This document shows, in pieces, positions 40,475 to 51,723 of a stretch of 64,000 nt of DNA. The notes under the pieces are model-generated. The model did not search any database. It had not been told where the DNA came from and was given only the letters and a program-made list of their open reading frames with translations. The translations under genes and the position numbers were made by a program. The first letter of the stretch is position 1; each line of letters starts with the position of its first letter. Source of the stretch: Paulinella micropora. Taxonomy: Eukaryota > Cercozoa > Imbricatea > Euglyphida > Paulinellidae. The stretch spans positions 27,950 through 91,949 of the forward strand of contig WBZZ01005955.1 of the NCBI GenBank assembly GCA_019918135.1. Direction: 5' to 3'.

Positions 40475-41018
40475 CTTACTTCTCCCTCCGCTGCCCAGGG
40501 GGGCACCCCTCTTCCTGGACCCCCAAAAAGCAGTCGAGGGCAGAATCAGTGCCTCTCAAAAACAAACAAACCAGGAGGCCGGGAGGGGCACGGTAAATTT
40601 CAGCTGCCGCAGCTCAGCCGTCCACGGAGGGACCACGGCTACCCCCGGCGCGCGGGGCGGCAGACCCCGGGGCGCCGTGACGGCGCTGGTGCTCGGCCGG
40701 CGAGGCATAGTAGCCACCACAGTGTCCTGCAGTAAAAAAAGGTTTTTCGCTAGCCGTCGCAGCCGTAGCCGGAGCTCCCCCGGGCCGGCAAGAAAAATCT
40801 GAGTTCGCCGGGTAGCCCGGCGTGAGCCTTGGCCGGCACTCCGACACTAGCCCGGACGCAATCCCTGCCGTGCCGGCCTGCCCGGGAGGGCCGGCACTCG
40901 GTGGGCAGCGGATGGTGGGGGGGGGGGCCGGCGCCGGCGTCTTAATGAATAACTAGGTGCTTGGTCCGGGGTGCCGTGGCTGGTACCCCTCGACCGGCTG
41001 GTGAGTAAAAGCTCGTTT
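40475..41018. other. 3' spacer between convergent genes
   Basis: GC-rich with one AATGAATAAC stretch near 40,945. No gene is seen. Confidence 0.4.
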
Positions 41019-41023
41019 TTAAT
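41018..41023 (-). terminator. Poly(A) signal overlapping a stop codon (minus)
   Basis: ATTAAA on the minus strand contains the TAA stop of the HLH-like gene. Confidence 0.65.
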
Positions 41024-42023
41024 GAGGTGGATTGGACCTCAGGAACTGCAAAGCTTGCTCGAGCACCTTGAGCCTGGGCGCCCCGACTGCACCGAGGCAC
41101 CTGGCGAGCTCGCGGGTGATGGCGGCTAGCAGAGCGCGTGACGAGGCATCTCTGTCCGGCGCACCCGGTTGCTGCTGTAGGACGGTCGGCGGACAGTGTG
41201 CTGGGGGGGCGCCGGCAGAACGGAGCACGCGGACCCGGAGCAGGGCTGCGAAGAGGACCGTGTTCCGCGACGCGCGGGGGGGCAGGCCCAAGAGCGTCCT
41301 GAACTCTTGCAAGTAAGTGTTAGTAGTGTCGTACACGCGCTTCTTCTTGCGGTTTTCCTTCTGGCGGCGTTTGAGTTGGCTGCCGCGCAGTTTGCTGGGA
41401 GAGCCCTGAGGAGTGGCCGGCTGGCTCGGAGGAGTGAGGGGTTGGCTCGGAGGAATGGCCGGCTGGCTCGGAGGAGCGGGCGGCTGGCGCAGCAGAGTGG
41501 GCGGCTGGCTCTGGTGTCTCTTCGCTGCGCCCCCGCCGGCAGGGCCGGACGCCCCTCGCTTGTGGGTAGCCGGGCCGGGTGCCGGCAGCGTGGGCCCTGC
41601 GCGCGGCAGCCGAGTGGCCAGCGCCGCCAGGCAGTGCCAGGGGGTGCTCGGCGTCGGCCGCGTCTGCACTGGCAGCGGCGCCCTGTCGATCGATGGGACC
41701 GGTGGTGGCGCCAGGTGCGGTGCCGAGGGCGCAGCTGTATGTGTCGGCGGGGGGGCAAAGTCTGGCGGTGGGCCGGGCCGCCCGGTCGTGGACGCTAGTG
41801 TGGGTGCCACGGGCAGCGCCCGCGTGTGGTAAGAGGCAGCCAGACTGTTGGCGTCCGCTAGGAGCATGGCTAGAGTCACCGCTGCTTCTTGGCCATCATC
41901 GTCCCACGGTAGGTCGTGACCTGGGTCTGAGGGCCGCAGGTAGGCTCGACAGTCGGGGTACAGGGTACGGAGTCGCGGGGCGGCGGGCGGGGGGAGCTGT
42001 GGGGGGTAGTGCCGCGATTGCAT
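41019..42023 (-). CDS. HLH-like DNA-binding protein
   Basis: ATG at 42023 gives 334 residues. The first 190 are Pro/Ala-rich, with a four-copy PPSQPA repeat before the motif. Residues 218-267 have a basic stretch (KRRQKENRKKKR), helix 1 (TYLQEFRTLLGL), a loop, then ASRNTVLFAALLRVRVL as helix 2, the layout of a basic helix-loop-helix protein. A C-terminal helix (LKVLEQALQFL) may add a zipper-like contact. The gene at 59,252 has a similar L-x-E-x-R-x-x-LGL...RN-x-V...AL segment. It probably acts as a transcription regulator in the nucleus. HLH proteins are rare in viruses. Confidence 0.5.
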   Translation of the reverse strand: MQSRHYPPQLPPPAAPRLRTLYPDCRAYLRPSDPGHDLPWDDDGQEAAVTLAMLLADANSLAASYHTRALPVAPTLASTTGRPGPPPDFAPPPTHTAAPSAPHLAPPPVPSIDRAPLPVQTRPTPSTPWHCLAALATRLPRAGPTLPAPGPATHKRGASGPAGGGAAKRHQSQPPTLLRQPPAPPSQPAIPPSQPLTPPSQPATPQGSPSKLRGSQLKRRQKENRKKKRVYDTTNTYLQEFRTLLGLPPRASRNTVLFAALLRVRVLRSAGAPPAHCPPTVLQQQPGAPDRDASSRALLAAITRELARCLGAVGAPRLKVLEQALQFLRSNPPH

Positions 42024-42990
42024 TTCTGGGCTAGCGGGAGCAGTGAGTAATGAGGCTGGCCCCCGGAGGCGTCCCCCCCCCGGCACGCGCCCCAGGACGC
42101 GCGACACGCGCCGGCGCGTCGCACCGGCGCGGGCGTTGGGGAGTGGGGGGCCGGCGCAGGTCGCGCGCCAGCGTGCCCCCCCCCGCGACGGGGCTCGGTA
42201 GCACGTGCCCGGCGCGCGCCACTGCCACGCGCCGCGGGAGGCGGGGCAGGCGTGCGCCCCGGGCTAGACCGCCGTGCTACCCCCTGCCACGGGGCCGCCG
42301 GAGGGGGGGGGAGCGCTAGGGCCGGCGGGTGGGGCGGGGGCGCGCGCTGGGGGGAGGGAGCGTGCGCACGCCAGACACACTGGAGGAGGGCGCGCGCGCC
42401 GGGGAGCGTGCGCACGCTGGGGGGGCGAGGCTCTAGGGCCCCTTCCACCGTCACTCTGCCAGGTCAGTGGCATTTTGGGGACTACTCTGTCTCCTCGGGG
42501 CGGCTACCACCTGGCGCGGCTTCCATGTCCGTTTGTTGGCTGGGCCACCGCGTTTGCTTGTCCAGTTAGTCATGATTAAAAGCGGCGGTTGGCCACGTAC
42601 CTGGGACCGGTTTCAAGTCTCCTCCGGGTTAGCCCGGGGGACTGTAGCCGGTGATCGTAAAACAGGCAGAACGGCGCGCTTTGGTAACCGTGGCGTACTG
42701 GCCGGCCCCGGGTGACGACCGCGGTGGCCGTGCAGGCCAGGCAGGCGTGCGCCGCCAGACCGGTTTCCTCCTCCTGAGCGGCAGCGAAGTTTTATTGTCA
42801 ACGCTGGACCAAGAGAAAAAAGGGAGAGGCGCGTCTGCGCCCTGGTGTACAGGGCGCAGGCGGGTGTATTTGCGTTCTAATGGTTCGGAACGAGGGTAAA
42901 AAGGAGGGGGAGGGACAAACCTCCGCCTATGCACGTAGACTCTGCAGAAAACGCTGCTAGTTCTACCCGTGCCGCCACCAGCGCCGTTGG
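42024..42990. other. Long spacer between minus-strand genes
   Basis: GC-rich low-complexity DNA rich in GCGCGCGCCGG-type stretches fills the right end of the HLH gene's upstream region. A less GC-rich part (42,470-42,960) ends with the poly(A) signal of the LRR-like gene. No gene is seen. Confidence 0.4.
42791..42796 (-). terminator. Poly(A) signal of the LRR-like gene
   Basis: TTTATT, 195 bases past the stop at 42,991. Confidence 0.55.
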
Positions 42991-45900
42991 TCAGCGCCCG
43001 GACGGCTTCTTCCTTTTCCACCCGGCGCCGGCCGCGGGCGCACCAGAGGAAGAAGCTCGCGCCGCGGGAGGCTCCTGCCACTTGACGCCTGCAAGCTGCG
43101 GCGGCGTGCTGTCCGAGACAACACCCGCGCGAAGGACCAGGACCGGGGTTTGTGCCGTCGTTCCCGTGACCAACACCTTGATTGTCGACCGCACCCGCGC
43201 TAGCCCGGCCAGCTCGATCAAGGCGAGTTTTGGGCACCCTGTCAAGGTAAGCTCTAGCCGCTCGGCTGCTTCCAGAAGAGGCAGACGGACGCTGCGTAGC
43301 TGGCTGCAATCCGTAAAGGTTAAGTGCACACCGCCCGTTACCTCCCGCAGCTGCAGCAAGTCCACGCTCTTGAGAGCGGTGCAGTCTTCGCAGCTCACAC
43401 GCAGCTCACCCGACACACTGTCTAAGGCCGGCAGCGCTAGCTCCTTCAGCTGACCGTAGCCCAGCATACTAGTTCCGTCCGCTGCTGCCGGCCCGTCCTT
43501 GGAATCTTGGGCGCGGTCACGGCCCGCCAGCCAGAGGTGCAGGCTCTGGACCTTGCTCAGCTTAGGCAGGCGGCAAACCTCTAGTTGGGTGCAGCCGTAG
43601 AAGGCTAGCACAAGACGCTGCGCGTGAGTAATCACTGGGAGCTCGAGCAGGCGGAGGGCAGGGCAGCTCGCTGCCTCCTCCACCCTGGCTACACCCTCCG
43701 GGCAGAGAGCGTAGTCGAAGCCAAACAGCATCCGTAGGTCCCCACATTGCTCTAGAGCGGGCAGTCTGCAGGTCTCCAGCGACAGACACCCTCCGCCGAA
43801 GACGAACTCGCACTGGCCGATGGGTGTTACGGGCGGAGGGGTTTGTTCTTCTTCTTCTTCGTCTTCTTCCTCTTCTCCAGAGGACACGCCCCGTGGCACG
43901 GGGGGCGCAGGCTCGTCCTCTCCAGGGGGCAAAGGCGTGCCCGGCGACGGGGGCGTGCCGGGCGCCCTCCAGGGGAGGCCAACCCGGGCTAGCCGGCGCA
44001 GGCTGAAGGCCGATAACCGGGGGCAGTCCTCCACGCGGACTCCTACGTTCCGGGCGTAGGACAGTGCAGAAAAGTCGCAGGAGTGCAGATCCCTACAGCG
44101 GCTGAGGTTCAGTACCAGTTCTTTCTTGACAGCCTGCAGGGCACGGAAGTTCAGTACCAGTTGTTTCCTTACAGCCCACGGCCCACTGTCTGTGCCCCCG
44201 TCGGCGCGGTAGCCCCCCAACAGGATCCTCAGGCTGCGGGCCTTCTTCAGCGCCGGCAGACCGAAGGTCTTGAGCCGGCCACAGGCATAGACGGCCAACA
44301 CGATACGCTCGGCACACTTTAGTCTCGGCAGTAGGACCTGGGCCAGCGCCGGGCAGCCCTCTTGGTCCTCGGCCGGCCGCAGCCGGCCGACGGTCGCTTC
44401 CAGCGCGTTGGCTGCGGGGGCCCCGGACTCCGGGCGTACCTGTGGCGCCCCAAAGTCGTCTTCGTCCCCGAGGCCAAAGGAGAGGCGCAGATCGCCGGTG
44501 CGCCGGAGGCGGGGCAGGGCGCAGGTCTGCAGCGCGGGGCAGCCCTCTCCAAACACCAGCTCGCACTCGTCTCACTCACGTCTTCCGACTCGTCTTCACT
44601 CACGTCTTCACTCACGTCTTCCGACTCGTCTTCACTCACGTCTTCACTCACGTCTTTACTCGTCTTCCGACTCGTCGTCGGGCGCGTCGTCGGACTCGTG
44701 CCCGCTTTTCCCTCGCCTACGCACTTTAGTGCAGGCAGCTTGAATCTGGCCAGACCGCTGCCCGACACACGGACGTGAAGGCGCTGGGCTCTTTTCAGGC
44801 CGGCGAGGTTGCAGACGAGCTGCTCCCTCTGCGCGCACCCATGGAAGCCTATCGAGAGCAGGCCCCCTACCGTCTTCAAGGCCGGGGCCGAGCAGGAGAG
44901 CGGCCCCTCACAGCCAATGAACAACAGCAGGACATAGCGTTCTACCGTGGACAGTAGAGGTAGCTCCGCCGAAACGAGCCCGCACCCTTCGATATGAATG
45001 TCCAGCACGCCGGCGCGCCGCAGCTCCGGCAGCCGGAGGCTCGCGAACTGTGTACAGTGCCTCGCCTCGAACACGACGGCGTCCTTGACCTCCTGCAGCC
45101 GCGGGACAGTGAGTCCGGCCAGGTTCTGGCACTCGGTCAGCCGGACACAGAGACTAGCTTTGAGTGGCGCCAGGGCTAGCAACGGCAGTGCGTACAGGTC
45201 GCACCGCTTTACGTCTAGTGTCAGGGCGCCCGGGCCCGGGACGCGCGCCGACAGGGCTCGCTCCGGGGGGTCACGGGCTCCGGCATGGCAGTCCAGCAGC
45301 TTGAGGTGCAGATCCTGCCCCCCGGCAGCGTACAAGGTCTGCAGCTCTCCGCACTGCTGCAGCTTGACGGTGGTCCGCCTGGGCGCCACCGCCTGCTCGA
45401 GCACAAGCTCTCGCAACCTAGGAAACTGGAGCAGCGAGAGGTTCCAGCTCAGACTAGCGCCCCCCCCTGCGTAGAACCTAGTCTGCTGCAGAGAGAGCGT
45501 CGCTAGCGCGCCCCGGCCGGCCGCGTCCAGCACGAACTCCTCTGTGGACTCCTCTGCGGGGTTCCACGCCGTCAAGCAGAAGACGGGGGCAATCAGGTAC
45601 AGCCGAGCGGCGGCGGCGGCCCGCACACAGTCCCAAAACGTCACTACGGACAAAGTCGTCAGGGGCGGCGGCGCGGTGTGTCCGGGGGCCCGCGGCCACC
45701 ACAGGCTTAGCCTGGGAGCTGGCGTGCTGCATAGCAGCTCAAGCGCCGACCGCAGCGCTTGCCAGTACAGATCGGGCGCCGCCCCGGCCCGCCCAGAGGC
45801 CCACAGCGGGCCTAGTGCCAGGTCGCCGCGCCGGTTGCACGCGAACAGCTCCCTGGCCGCCTGCGTCCAGCAGGCCCGGTCGGCTTCGCCCCGGCGCTCG

Positions 45901-46206
45901 AGCAGGTGCGCGGGGCCATCGCCCGCGCGGTTCGTCTGCGGTTCTTGCAGCCACTGCCCCGCTAGCCACTCCCCGGCTACCGTCGGCCGCGCTCGGAGCT
46001 CTTGTGCCCAGTCCGGCCGTCTCACAGAGCTTCCAATGGAGATAGGAGGCCAGGCAGGCGGCCTGGCGCCAGGCGGCCTGTCGCTCGCGCGACAGCCACT
46101 CGGGCGCGACGGCGTACGCTGTGGCCACGTCGACCGGGGCTAGCAACCGGAGCAACAGGGGCGCGACCGGCGGCGCCGTCGGGCCGGCGACGGGGGAGCG
46201 CTGCAT
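42991..46206 (-). CDS. F-box/LRR-like protein, two frame breaks
   Basis: ATG at 46206. The N-terminal 50 residues (APLLLRLLAPVDVATAYAV) resemble an F-box. The frame changes near 46,030 and near 44,570. The body is made of about twenty units of 22-26 residues with LPALxxCxxLRLxF, CxxLxxLxLPxL spacing, a leucine-rich repeat of cysteine-containing type. Between them, near 44,580-44,700, is an acidic SEDVSEDE repeat. F-box/LRR proteins hand targets to SCF ubiquitin ligases, so this could redirect host turnover. It is the best-preserved relative of the broken gene at 14,523-17,240. Confidence 0.55.
44575..44705 (-). repeat. Acidic tandem repeat inside the LRR-like gene
   Basis: Alternating CACTCACGTCTT and CCGACTCGTCTT units encode SEDV and SEDE on the minus strand. 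The frame break of the gene lies next to it. Confidence 0.8.
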
Positions 46207-46636
46207 CTTCGCCGAACGCGCGCCGTGCGTTTGGGAATTACAGGACCGGCCCCCCCCCGACAGCCTCCCCCCCTCCCCGGGGCTCGTCCACGGGGGGAGG
46301 AGGGCAGAGAGGGCCTGCGCCGGCGGATGAGACGGCGGGGGCCAGGGTGGGGAGAGAAGAACAGTGGCCCTCCGGCGGCCGCGTGCCCGGGCAAGGGGGG
46401 GGGCACGCCGAGGGGGGGGGAGCGGCCGTAGGCGCGCGTGCCGGCCGGGGGGGTGAGCGGGAGCGGCGGGGGGCCGCCGGGCGGAGGGGGGGGGCGTCCC
46501 CCCCCCGCGAGGAGGTTAGGCGCGCCCCCGGGGCGCGTGCCAGGGGAACGCGCGAGGGCGACGGCACGCCGCTGCGCCTGCCACCCACACAAAAGCCGGT
46601 GCCTCCCAAGTGAGGCAGGCCAGCCAGCCGCCTACC
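46207..46636. other. Divergent spacer between F-box genes
   Basis: GC-rich with C-runs and G-runs and a GCGCGTGCCGGCCG stretch. The two F-box-type genes start divergently here, so they may share control sites. Confidence 0.4.
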
Positions 46637-47524
46637 ATGTTCGGCGAGTGTACGCACGCGTCTGCCGGCTGCAGCAGCCCCAAGAAGCTCAAAAAGGACG
46701 GCCCCCCCGAGGCACATGAAGTGTGCGTGACGACGCTCGCCCACCTGCCGCCGGAGCTGCTGGAAGCTGAAGCCCCTTTCTTGCCTTCGGACGAGCTGCA
46801 GCGGCTAGCCAGGACTTGCCGAGAATACGCGCGCCTCCTGGCCGACCAGCTCCGGCTGCGCCGGAGCCAGGAAGAGAAGCTGAGGTTGGAAGCACAGGCT
46901 TGATTCTCGTTTCTGCGGCTGTCCGCCGAATCGCAGGCCCGGATGCGACGGCTCTTGAACCTCTCCAGGTCGACGCAGCAGCACGCGACCACCTTGCTCC
47001 CCTTGGGTGAATTCAGCGCGCGTCTCAGGCAGGAGTGCCCGGCCGCCCCGCGGTGGTCCGTACACGTGCTCGTCTTCCAGGATAACGTGAGTGGGCGCCT
47101 GAGCGTCCGGCTGCTGGTGACGGGGGAAGAGGCTCCGCCCGCTGAACCACCGGCCCTGGGCGCCAGCAGGACAGAGTGGCTTGTGCTCGAGGCCACGCGG
47201 CCAGTGGCCGCAGCTAGCGACCCGGAGGCCGGCTTTGAGTTTGTCCGCCGCCAGCTCAAGGCCTTCTGCAGCTATGCCACCCTGCGCTGGCTCGTGGACG
47301 GACTGGGCCTCCTCCAGGCGCGGCCCGGCCGCGAGTGGCAGCTAGCTACGTACCGTGACCCGGGGGCGGCGCCGGGCCAAGCAGCGCACCACTGGCGCTC
47401 GCCACACCCGCCGCACCCGGAACTGCGGCACCGGGCACCCGAGCCCGCCCCGGCGGCAGAGGCCCGGGGGGCGGAGGGCGCGGGGGACCCGGACTCGTAC
47501 GAGGCACAAGGGCCAAACCACTAA
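46637..47524 (+). CDS. F-box protein with in-frame TGA
   Basis: ATG at 46637. Residues 35-75 form an F-box: LAHLPPELLEAEAPFLPSDE, then RLARTCREYARLL. The frame meets TGA at 46901 (GCT TGA TTC) and then continues open in the same frame for another 207 codons, through RRLLNLSRSTQQHATTLLP and a beta-rich domain to TAA at 47,522. The second part has no early ATG, so it belongs to the same protein. Either the TGA is a nonsense mutation or it is read through. F-box proteins bind Skp1 and recruit substrates to SCF ligases. Poly(A) ATTAAA at 47,647. Confidence 0.6.
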
Positions 47525-47877
47525 AAAATCACTTAGCTCTGTCTGTCAGGTACGAGGACGGCGTGGCTGTGTGTCACCAGACCTAGTATTCCCCCCCTGG
47601 GGACTATGCCCGCCCCGGCACATGACTGCCGCCGGGCTCCTGGCTGATTAAAAAGAAAGTGAGCCTTGCTCCCACGTTGACGGCCGGAACTGCTGGTCCC
47701 TCGGTGCCCGGCCGATTTAATAACCCAGGTTTCTTGACAACACGGAGGCGGGGCACGCTCCCCCCGCCTGCAGCACGGGTACAGCGCCGGGGCAGCGAAA
47801 GAAACAAAGGGCGGAAAGGGGTAAAGGGAGGGGGCGCAGAGCCGGGCCAGCGTCCCCCGGCGGCCCCCCCCCGAGCG
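47525..47877. other. 3' spacer between convergent genes
   Basis: Holds poly(A)-like signals for both strands (ATTAAA at 47,647 and TTTAAT near 47,716). No gene is seen. Confidence 0.45.
47647..47652 (+). terminator. Poly(A) signal ATTAAA
   Basis: About 125 bases after the stop at 47,524. Confidence 0.5.
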
Positions 47878-49844
47878 CTAGTCCAGCCCGTCCTCCGGCG
47901 GGACCGCCGGCAGGGGTGCCGGGGGGGCCGCCGGGGGGGCCGCCGGGCGCGGCGGGGCGTCCGCCTGCGCCAGGGCGTAGAACACGTCCAGGCCCTCACG
48001 CGTCAAGGTGGCCACGGGCGACACTAGCAAGTCCTGGTACGACGCGCGCGCGTCCACCACGAGGTACGCGCCCGGGCGGGCGCCCGGGCGGGCGTCCGGG
48101 CCGTCCGGCCCGGGGGGCACCAAGCCGGCCGAGCACCCGGGGACCTCCTGGAGCGCCACCAGGGTGCAGGCCGGCACTCCCCGGCGCCGGGCGTTGACTG
48201 ACACGGTGCCCTGGCCCGAGGCCCAGAGCGCCTGCCCCGGGCCGGTCGCGGGGGGAGGGGCCTGGGCCGCCGCGCCGGCGGGTGCGCCCAGCACCACGTG
48301 GCCGCGGACGCTGGGCTCCCCCGCCGCGCCGCCAAAGAAGGCGGTGTCCTCGTCGTCGAGGCAAACGAGGCCCCGCAGCCCGGCGAGCGCCCGCTGCAGG
48401 CCGGCCAGCAGCGTGCCGCCGGTGCTCTCGTCGGGGTTGAACAGGTGCGGCGCGCTGTTGCGCACGGGCACGAAGCAGACCTCATAGCCAGGCGTGTGGA
48501 GCAGCGCCAAGTGCGCCCGCCGGGGCGCCGGCCGCCGCGTAGCGGCGCGGGGCACGAACCACACCTCCCGCTGGCGGGAGCCCACCCCGAGCAGCAGGGG
48601 CAGGAAGAGGCGGCCGGGGGGCCCTGCCGAACGCCGAGCGCCTGGCACTTCCTAGCGCAGCGACCGCGCACCGCCGGGCACAGCGCCACGGGCAGGCTGT
48701 TGATGGCGGTCTGGACCAGGTCGCACCAGGCCCGCGGCGGGTGCGCGCAGCCGGCCGCGCACCACGCCTGCTGCAGCTCGGTCAGGACCACGAGCCACAG
48801 CTTCCGGGTACGCAGGTCCAGGCCCAGCCGCAGCAGCAGCTGTTGGAAACGGCGCACGGCGGGCAGCGCGGCCTGCAGGGCCAGGAGGGCCGCGCCCGAC
48901 CCCACCGAGGCACAGACCGACATGGCCACCGCCGCGCGCAGCAGCAGGAACAGCTCCGAGCACGCGAGCCACAGGTCCGTCGTCCGCTGCAGCTGGCCGT
49001 CCTCTGCCCGGGGCAGCAGGTGCCCGCCCTCCGCCAGCGAGGAGCCGCGCAGCCGTGGACCGACGCGCGTGGCCTGGCCGAGCGGCCGGCCGGCCGCCAG
49101 GGTCAGGCCCTTCCAGTGCTGCGCCAGGAAAAAGTCACAGGCCAGCTGGCTGGCGGCCGCACACGCCGCCGTCGGCCCCCCCCCGGGGGCGGCCTCCCAC
49201 AACCAGCCGGGCACCCCGAACTGCAGGTCGGCCTGTGGACCACTGGCCGCGGGCTCCGGCCCGCGGACCCCGGCCGCCGGGGGCTGCTGCGCCCGGAGCC
49301 AGGCCTGCGCGCGCCTCTTCACCACCTCCCAGGGCTGCAGGTGGGCGTTGACGGCCGCGCACACCCCGGCGGCGCCGGGTGGCGCGGGCGCCCCGTCGTC
49401 GGTGTCGAGCAGGGCGAACTCCAGGTCGGCCTCGCGCCGGTAGGCCGGCCTCACCAGCGCTAGCAGGGCGGCCAACAGCTCCTGCGCGTCGCACAGGCCA
49501 CGGGCCACGGCCTCGGGCCCCTCTGGCCAAGGAGGGCGGTAGCCGCGGCACACGGGCTCCAGCGCGGCCAGCCGGGCCCCGAAGTCGGCCCCCCAGGCGG
49601 GCACAGCTTGGCTCCGGGCCAGGGCCACGAGCGGCAGCGCCGCGGCCAGGGGGCCGGCAGAGGCCGGGCGCTCCAGCTCGTGGCCCAGGGCCAGCAAGGC
49701 CCGGGCCAAGCCGGCCGTCGGCGCGCGGCACAGAGCATCGTCATAGACCAGGCGCACGCGCACCTGTCCGTTCTCGAACACATAAGCCGGGGGCTCCGCG
49801 GGGTTCACTGCGCCGGGGCGTCCGACTGCGAGCCAGCTGGCCAT
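47878..49844 (-). CDS. Unrecognised protein, about 655 residues, one break at a C6 run
   Basis: ATG at 49844. The first about 410 residues are open to the G6 run at 48,616-48,621 (C6 on the coding strand); the last about 245 continue in another frame to TAG at 47,878. A one-base change in that run would join them. The N-terminal part is helical and leucine-rich with clusters of Cys and Trp (DFFLAQHWKGLTLAAG, FLLLRAAVAMSV). The C-terminal part is beta-rich with an acidic loop (LDDEDTAFFGG) and an Ala/Pro tail. No signal peptide is seen. Function unknown. Confidence 0.55.
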
Positions 49845-50188
49845 CTTGTGAGCGAGGGAGGCGGCGGCGTTCCCCGTCACCGGACGACGCCGGGGGAGGT
49901 GGGGGGGGGACGTGGGTGGGCGGCAGGCTGGGTGTGCGCCCCACGCCTCCCTCCCCGGGGGGTACACGCCCCCGCCCACGCTCCTTCCCCCCCCCCCCCC
50001 CCCCCCCCCCACCGTCGGCACCCCCACTTCGGCCCACCCCCACCCACGCTCCTTCTCCCCCCTCCCCACCAACGCTTGCACTCCGCCCCCTCACCTACCT
50101 TGCGTGAGGGAGGCGGCTGGGAGAGGAGGCCTCTCATCCGCACGCGCCTTGATCTTAGAATCGACAGCGAAAATTCTCAAAGCTTTCC
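49845..50188. other. Spacer with a C24 run
   Basis: An uninterrupted run of 24 C at 49,987-50,010 lies between two divergent genes. The last 90 bases are closer to balanced composition, like the gene that follows. Confidence 0.6.
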
Positions 50189-51722
50189 ATGTCCCTGTCC
50201 AACCAGTTGTCTTTCACCTGCGTGCCCCCCAACGCTTGGGTCAGTCGTTACGGGTTTTCTGATAACCTGGTCATTCCCGATGTGTACGAGATCCGAGCCC
50301 AGAGCTTTGATCTTGACCAGCAGAGGTTCCTGTACACAACCGCATATTCCGCGCTGGAGCATTTCTATTTCGAAATTAAAGAATTCGTGCCATCGCAACC
50401 CAAATCAAGCAGCTCGAACTGGAAAAGCGCGCTATTAATAGATGACTTTGTAATCCAAGCCTCGGACGCCTGCGGAAACCCGGCGGGCAGCTTTGAGGAG
50501 GGCTATGTAAAATGCGGCGGATACGACTACGAAGGCGTCTACAATGGTTTCAACAATAATAGAAACGTCTACAATAGTATCCCGGATAGTGGCCTACACG
50601 GTTGCTGTCAGTCATCTTGTTTGGGCAGCACGGACAAGTTTGCCAGGTGTTCCAGGGTGCTTGTTGAGTGGAATGCGCCCGCTACAGCCCAGGGCGAAAT
50701 TCTCCTCGTTGCAAAAATAGGAGGCTATGTAGAAGACATCGGGAGTTTGTATCCCCACTGGACATCTATTTATCGTTACTTATATGTGACTGATGCACTA
50801 GTTCTGCAACCGAGACTGTCTGCCAATTACAGTTGTTTTGAGAGCGTGAGCCCCACGCCGTCGCCGAGTCCAGCCTTTGTTAGCCCAGCTGGATCTACAA
50901 CATTCTCCAACAGCGCCAGCCCACCGCGCTCTGTTATCTTCTCAAATAGCGACAGCACGGGTGGCTCCGCATCGTCCTCCAGTACTGCCAGTCCAGCTGG
51001 ATCTGCGACAGTCTCTGGCAGTACCAGCCCAACAGGCTCCGCGACAGTATCTGGCACTACCAGCCCAACAGGCTCCGCGACACTATCTGGCAGTACCAGC
51101 CCAACAGGCTCCGCGACAGTATTCGACAGTACCGGCCCGACCGGTTCCGCGACAGTATCCGACAGTACCGGCCCGACCGGCAGCGCCATGCACACCGATC
51201 TGCGACTCTTTCCCCACCGAGCTAAGCCCTCGGGCGACCCCAGCGTGCATGTCGGTTTGTGTTTCTGCGTGTGTGGCAGCAGCAGGTGCGGGCCATTGCA
51301 ATGTGCATAGCCCAGTTGTGCAGGCTGCCACAGTCCAACCCAGCTTTGAGGAGCTCCCCAAAGCAGGCGTCACACCGAACAGGAGGTTAGTGGCTAGCAC
51401 TAGTGTGACGAAAATCGCTGCAGCATCTGACACGGCTGTGAGCACGGTGGCACCGTTACAAAAGCTATGCCTCTATTCACTGCTAGCCATTCCAACATGC
51501 GCCATTATGCTTCTGGTACCTATTTGTTATCGCTGGTACTACTACCAAAGGAATCCAAGAAAGAACACCGGCCTGACTTTGGATGTAAATGCTATTAATA
51601 TTGTAAACGAAGAGCGAGCACTAGAGCGCCCGCGCCAGACAGCTAGGTTATCCCCGGAACAGGCTGCCGTCGAATTGCGTCGCCTCGGGCTTATCTTACA
51701 GACAGTGTCCGAAGTGGAATAA
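50189..51722 (+). CDS. Mucin-like single-pass membrane protein, one frame change
   Basis: ATG at 50189. About 215 residues of Cys-containing ectodomain (GCCQSSCLG, RYLYVTDALV) are followed by a Ser/Thr/Pro/Gly repeat (SPTGSATVSGS units). Then the frame changes. After the change come a membrane helix (YSLLAIPTCAIMLLVPICY), a basic stop-transfer stretch and a cytoplasmic tail. A GT-AG intron at about 51,286-51,343 would join the halves; an indel in the repeat is the alternative. It has no obvious signal peptide at this ATG. Composition is less GC-rich than most of the window. The TAA stop is inside AATAAA (51,718-51,723). It could be an envelope or host-surface protein. Confidence 0.55.
50960..51195 (+). 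repeat. Ser/Thr/Pro-encoding repeat
   Basis: Six to seven copies of AGTACCAGCCCAACAGGCTC plus GCGACAGTATCTGGC, 36-39 bases each. Confidence 0.8.
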
Positions 51723-51723
51723 A
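51718..51723 (+). terminator. Poly(A) signal overlapping a stop codon
   Basis: AATAAA contains the TAA stop of the mucin-like gene. Confidence 0.7.
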
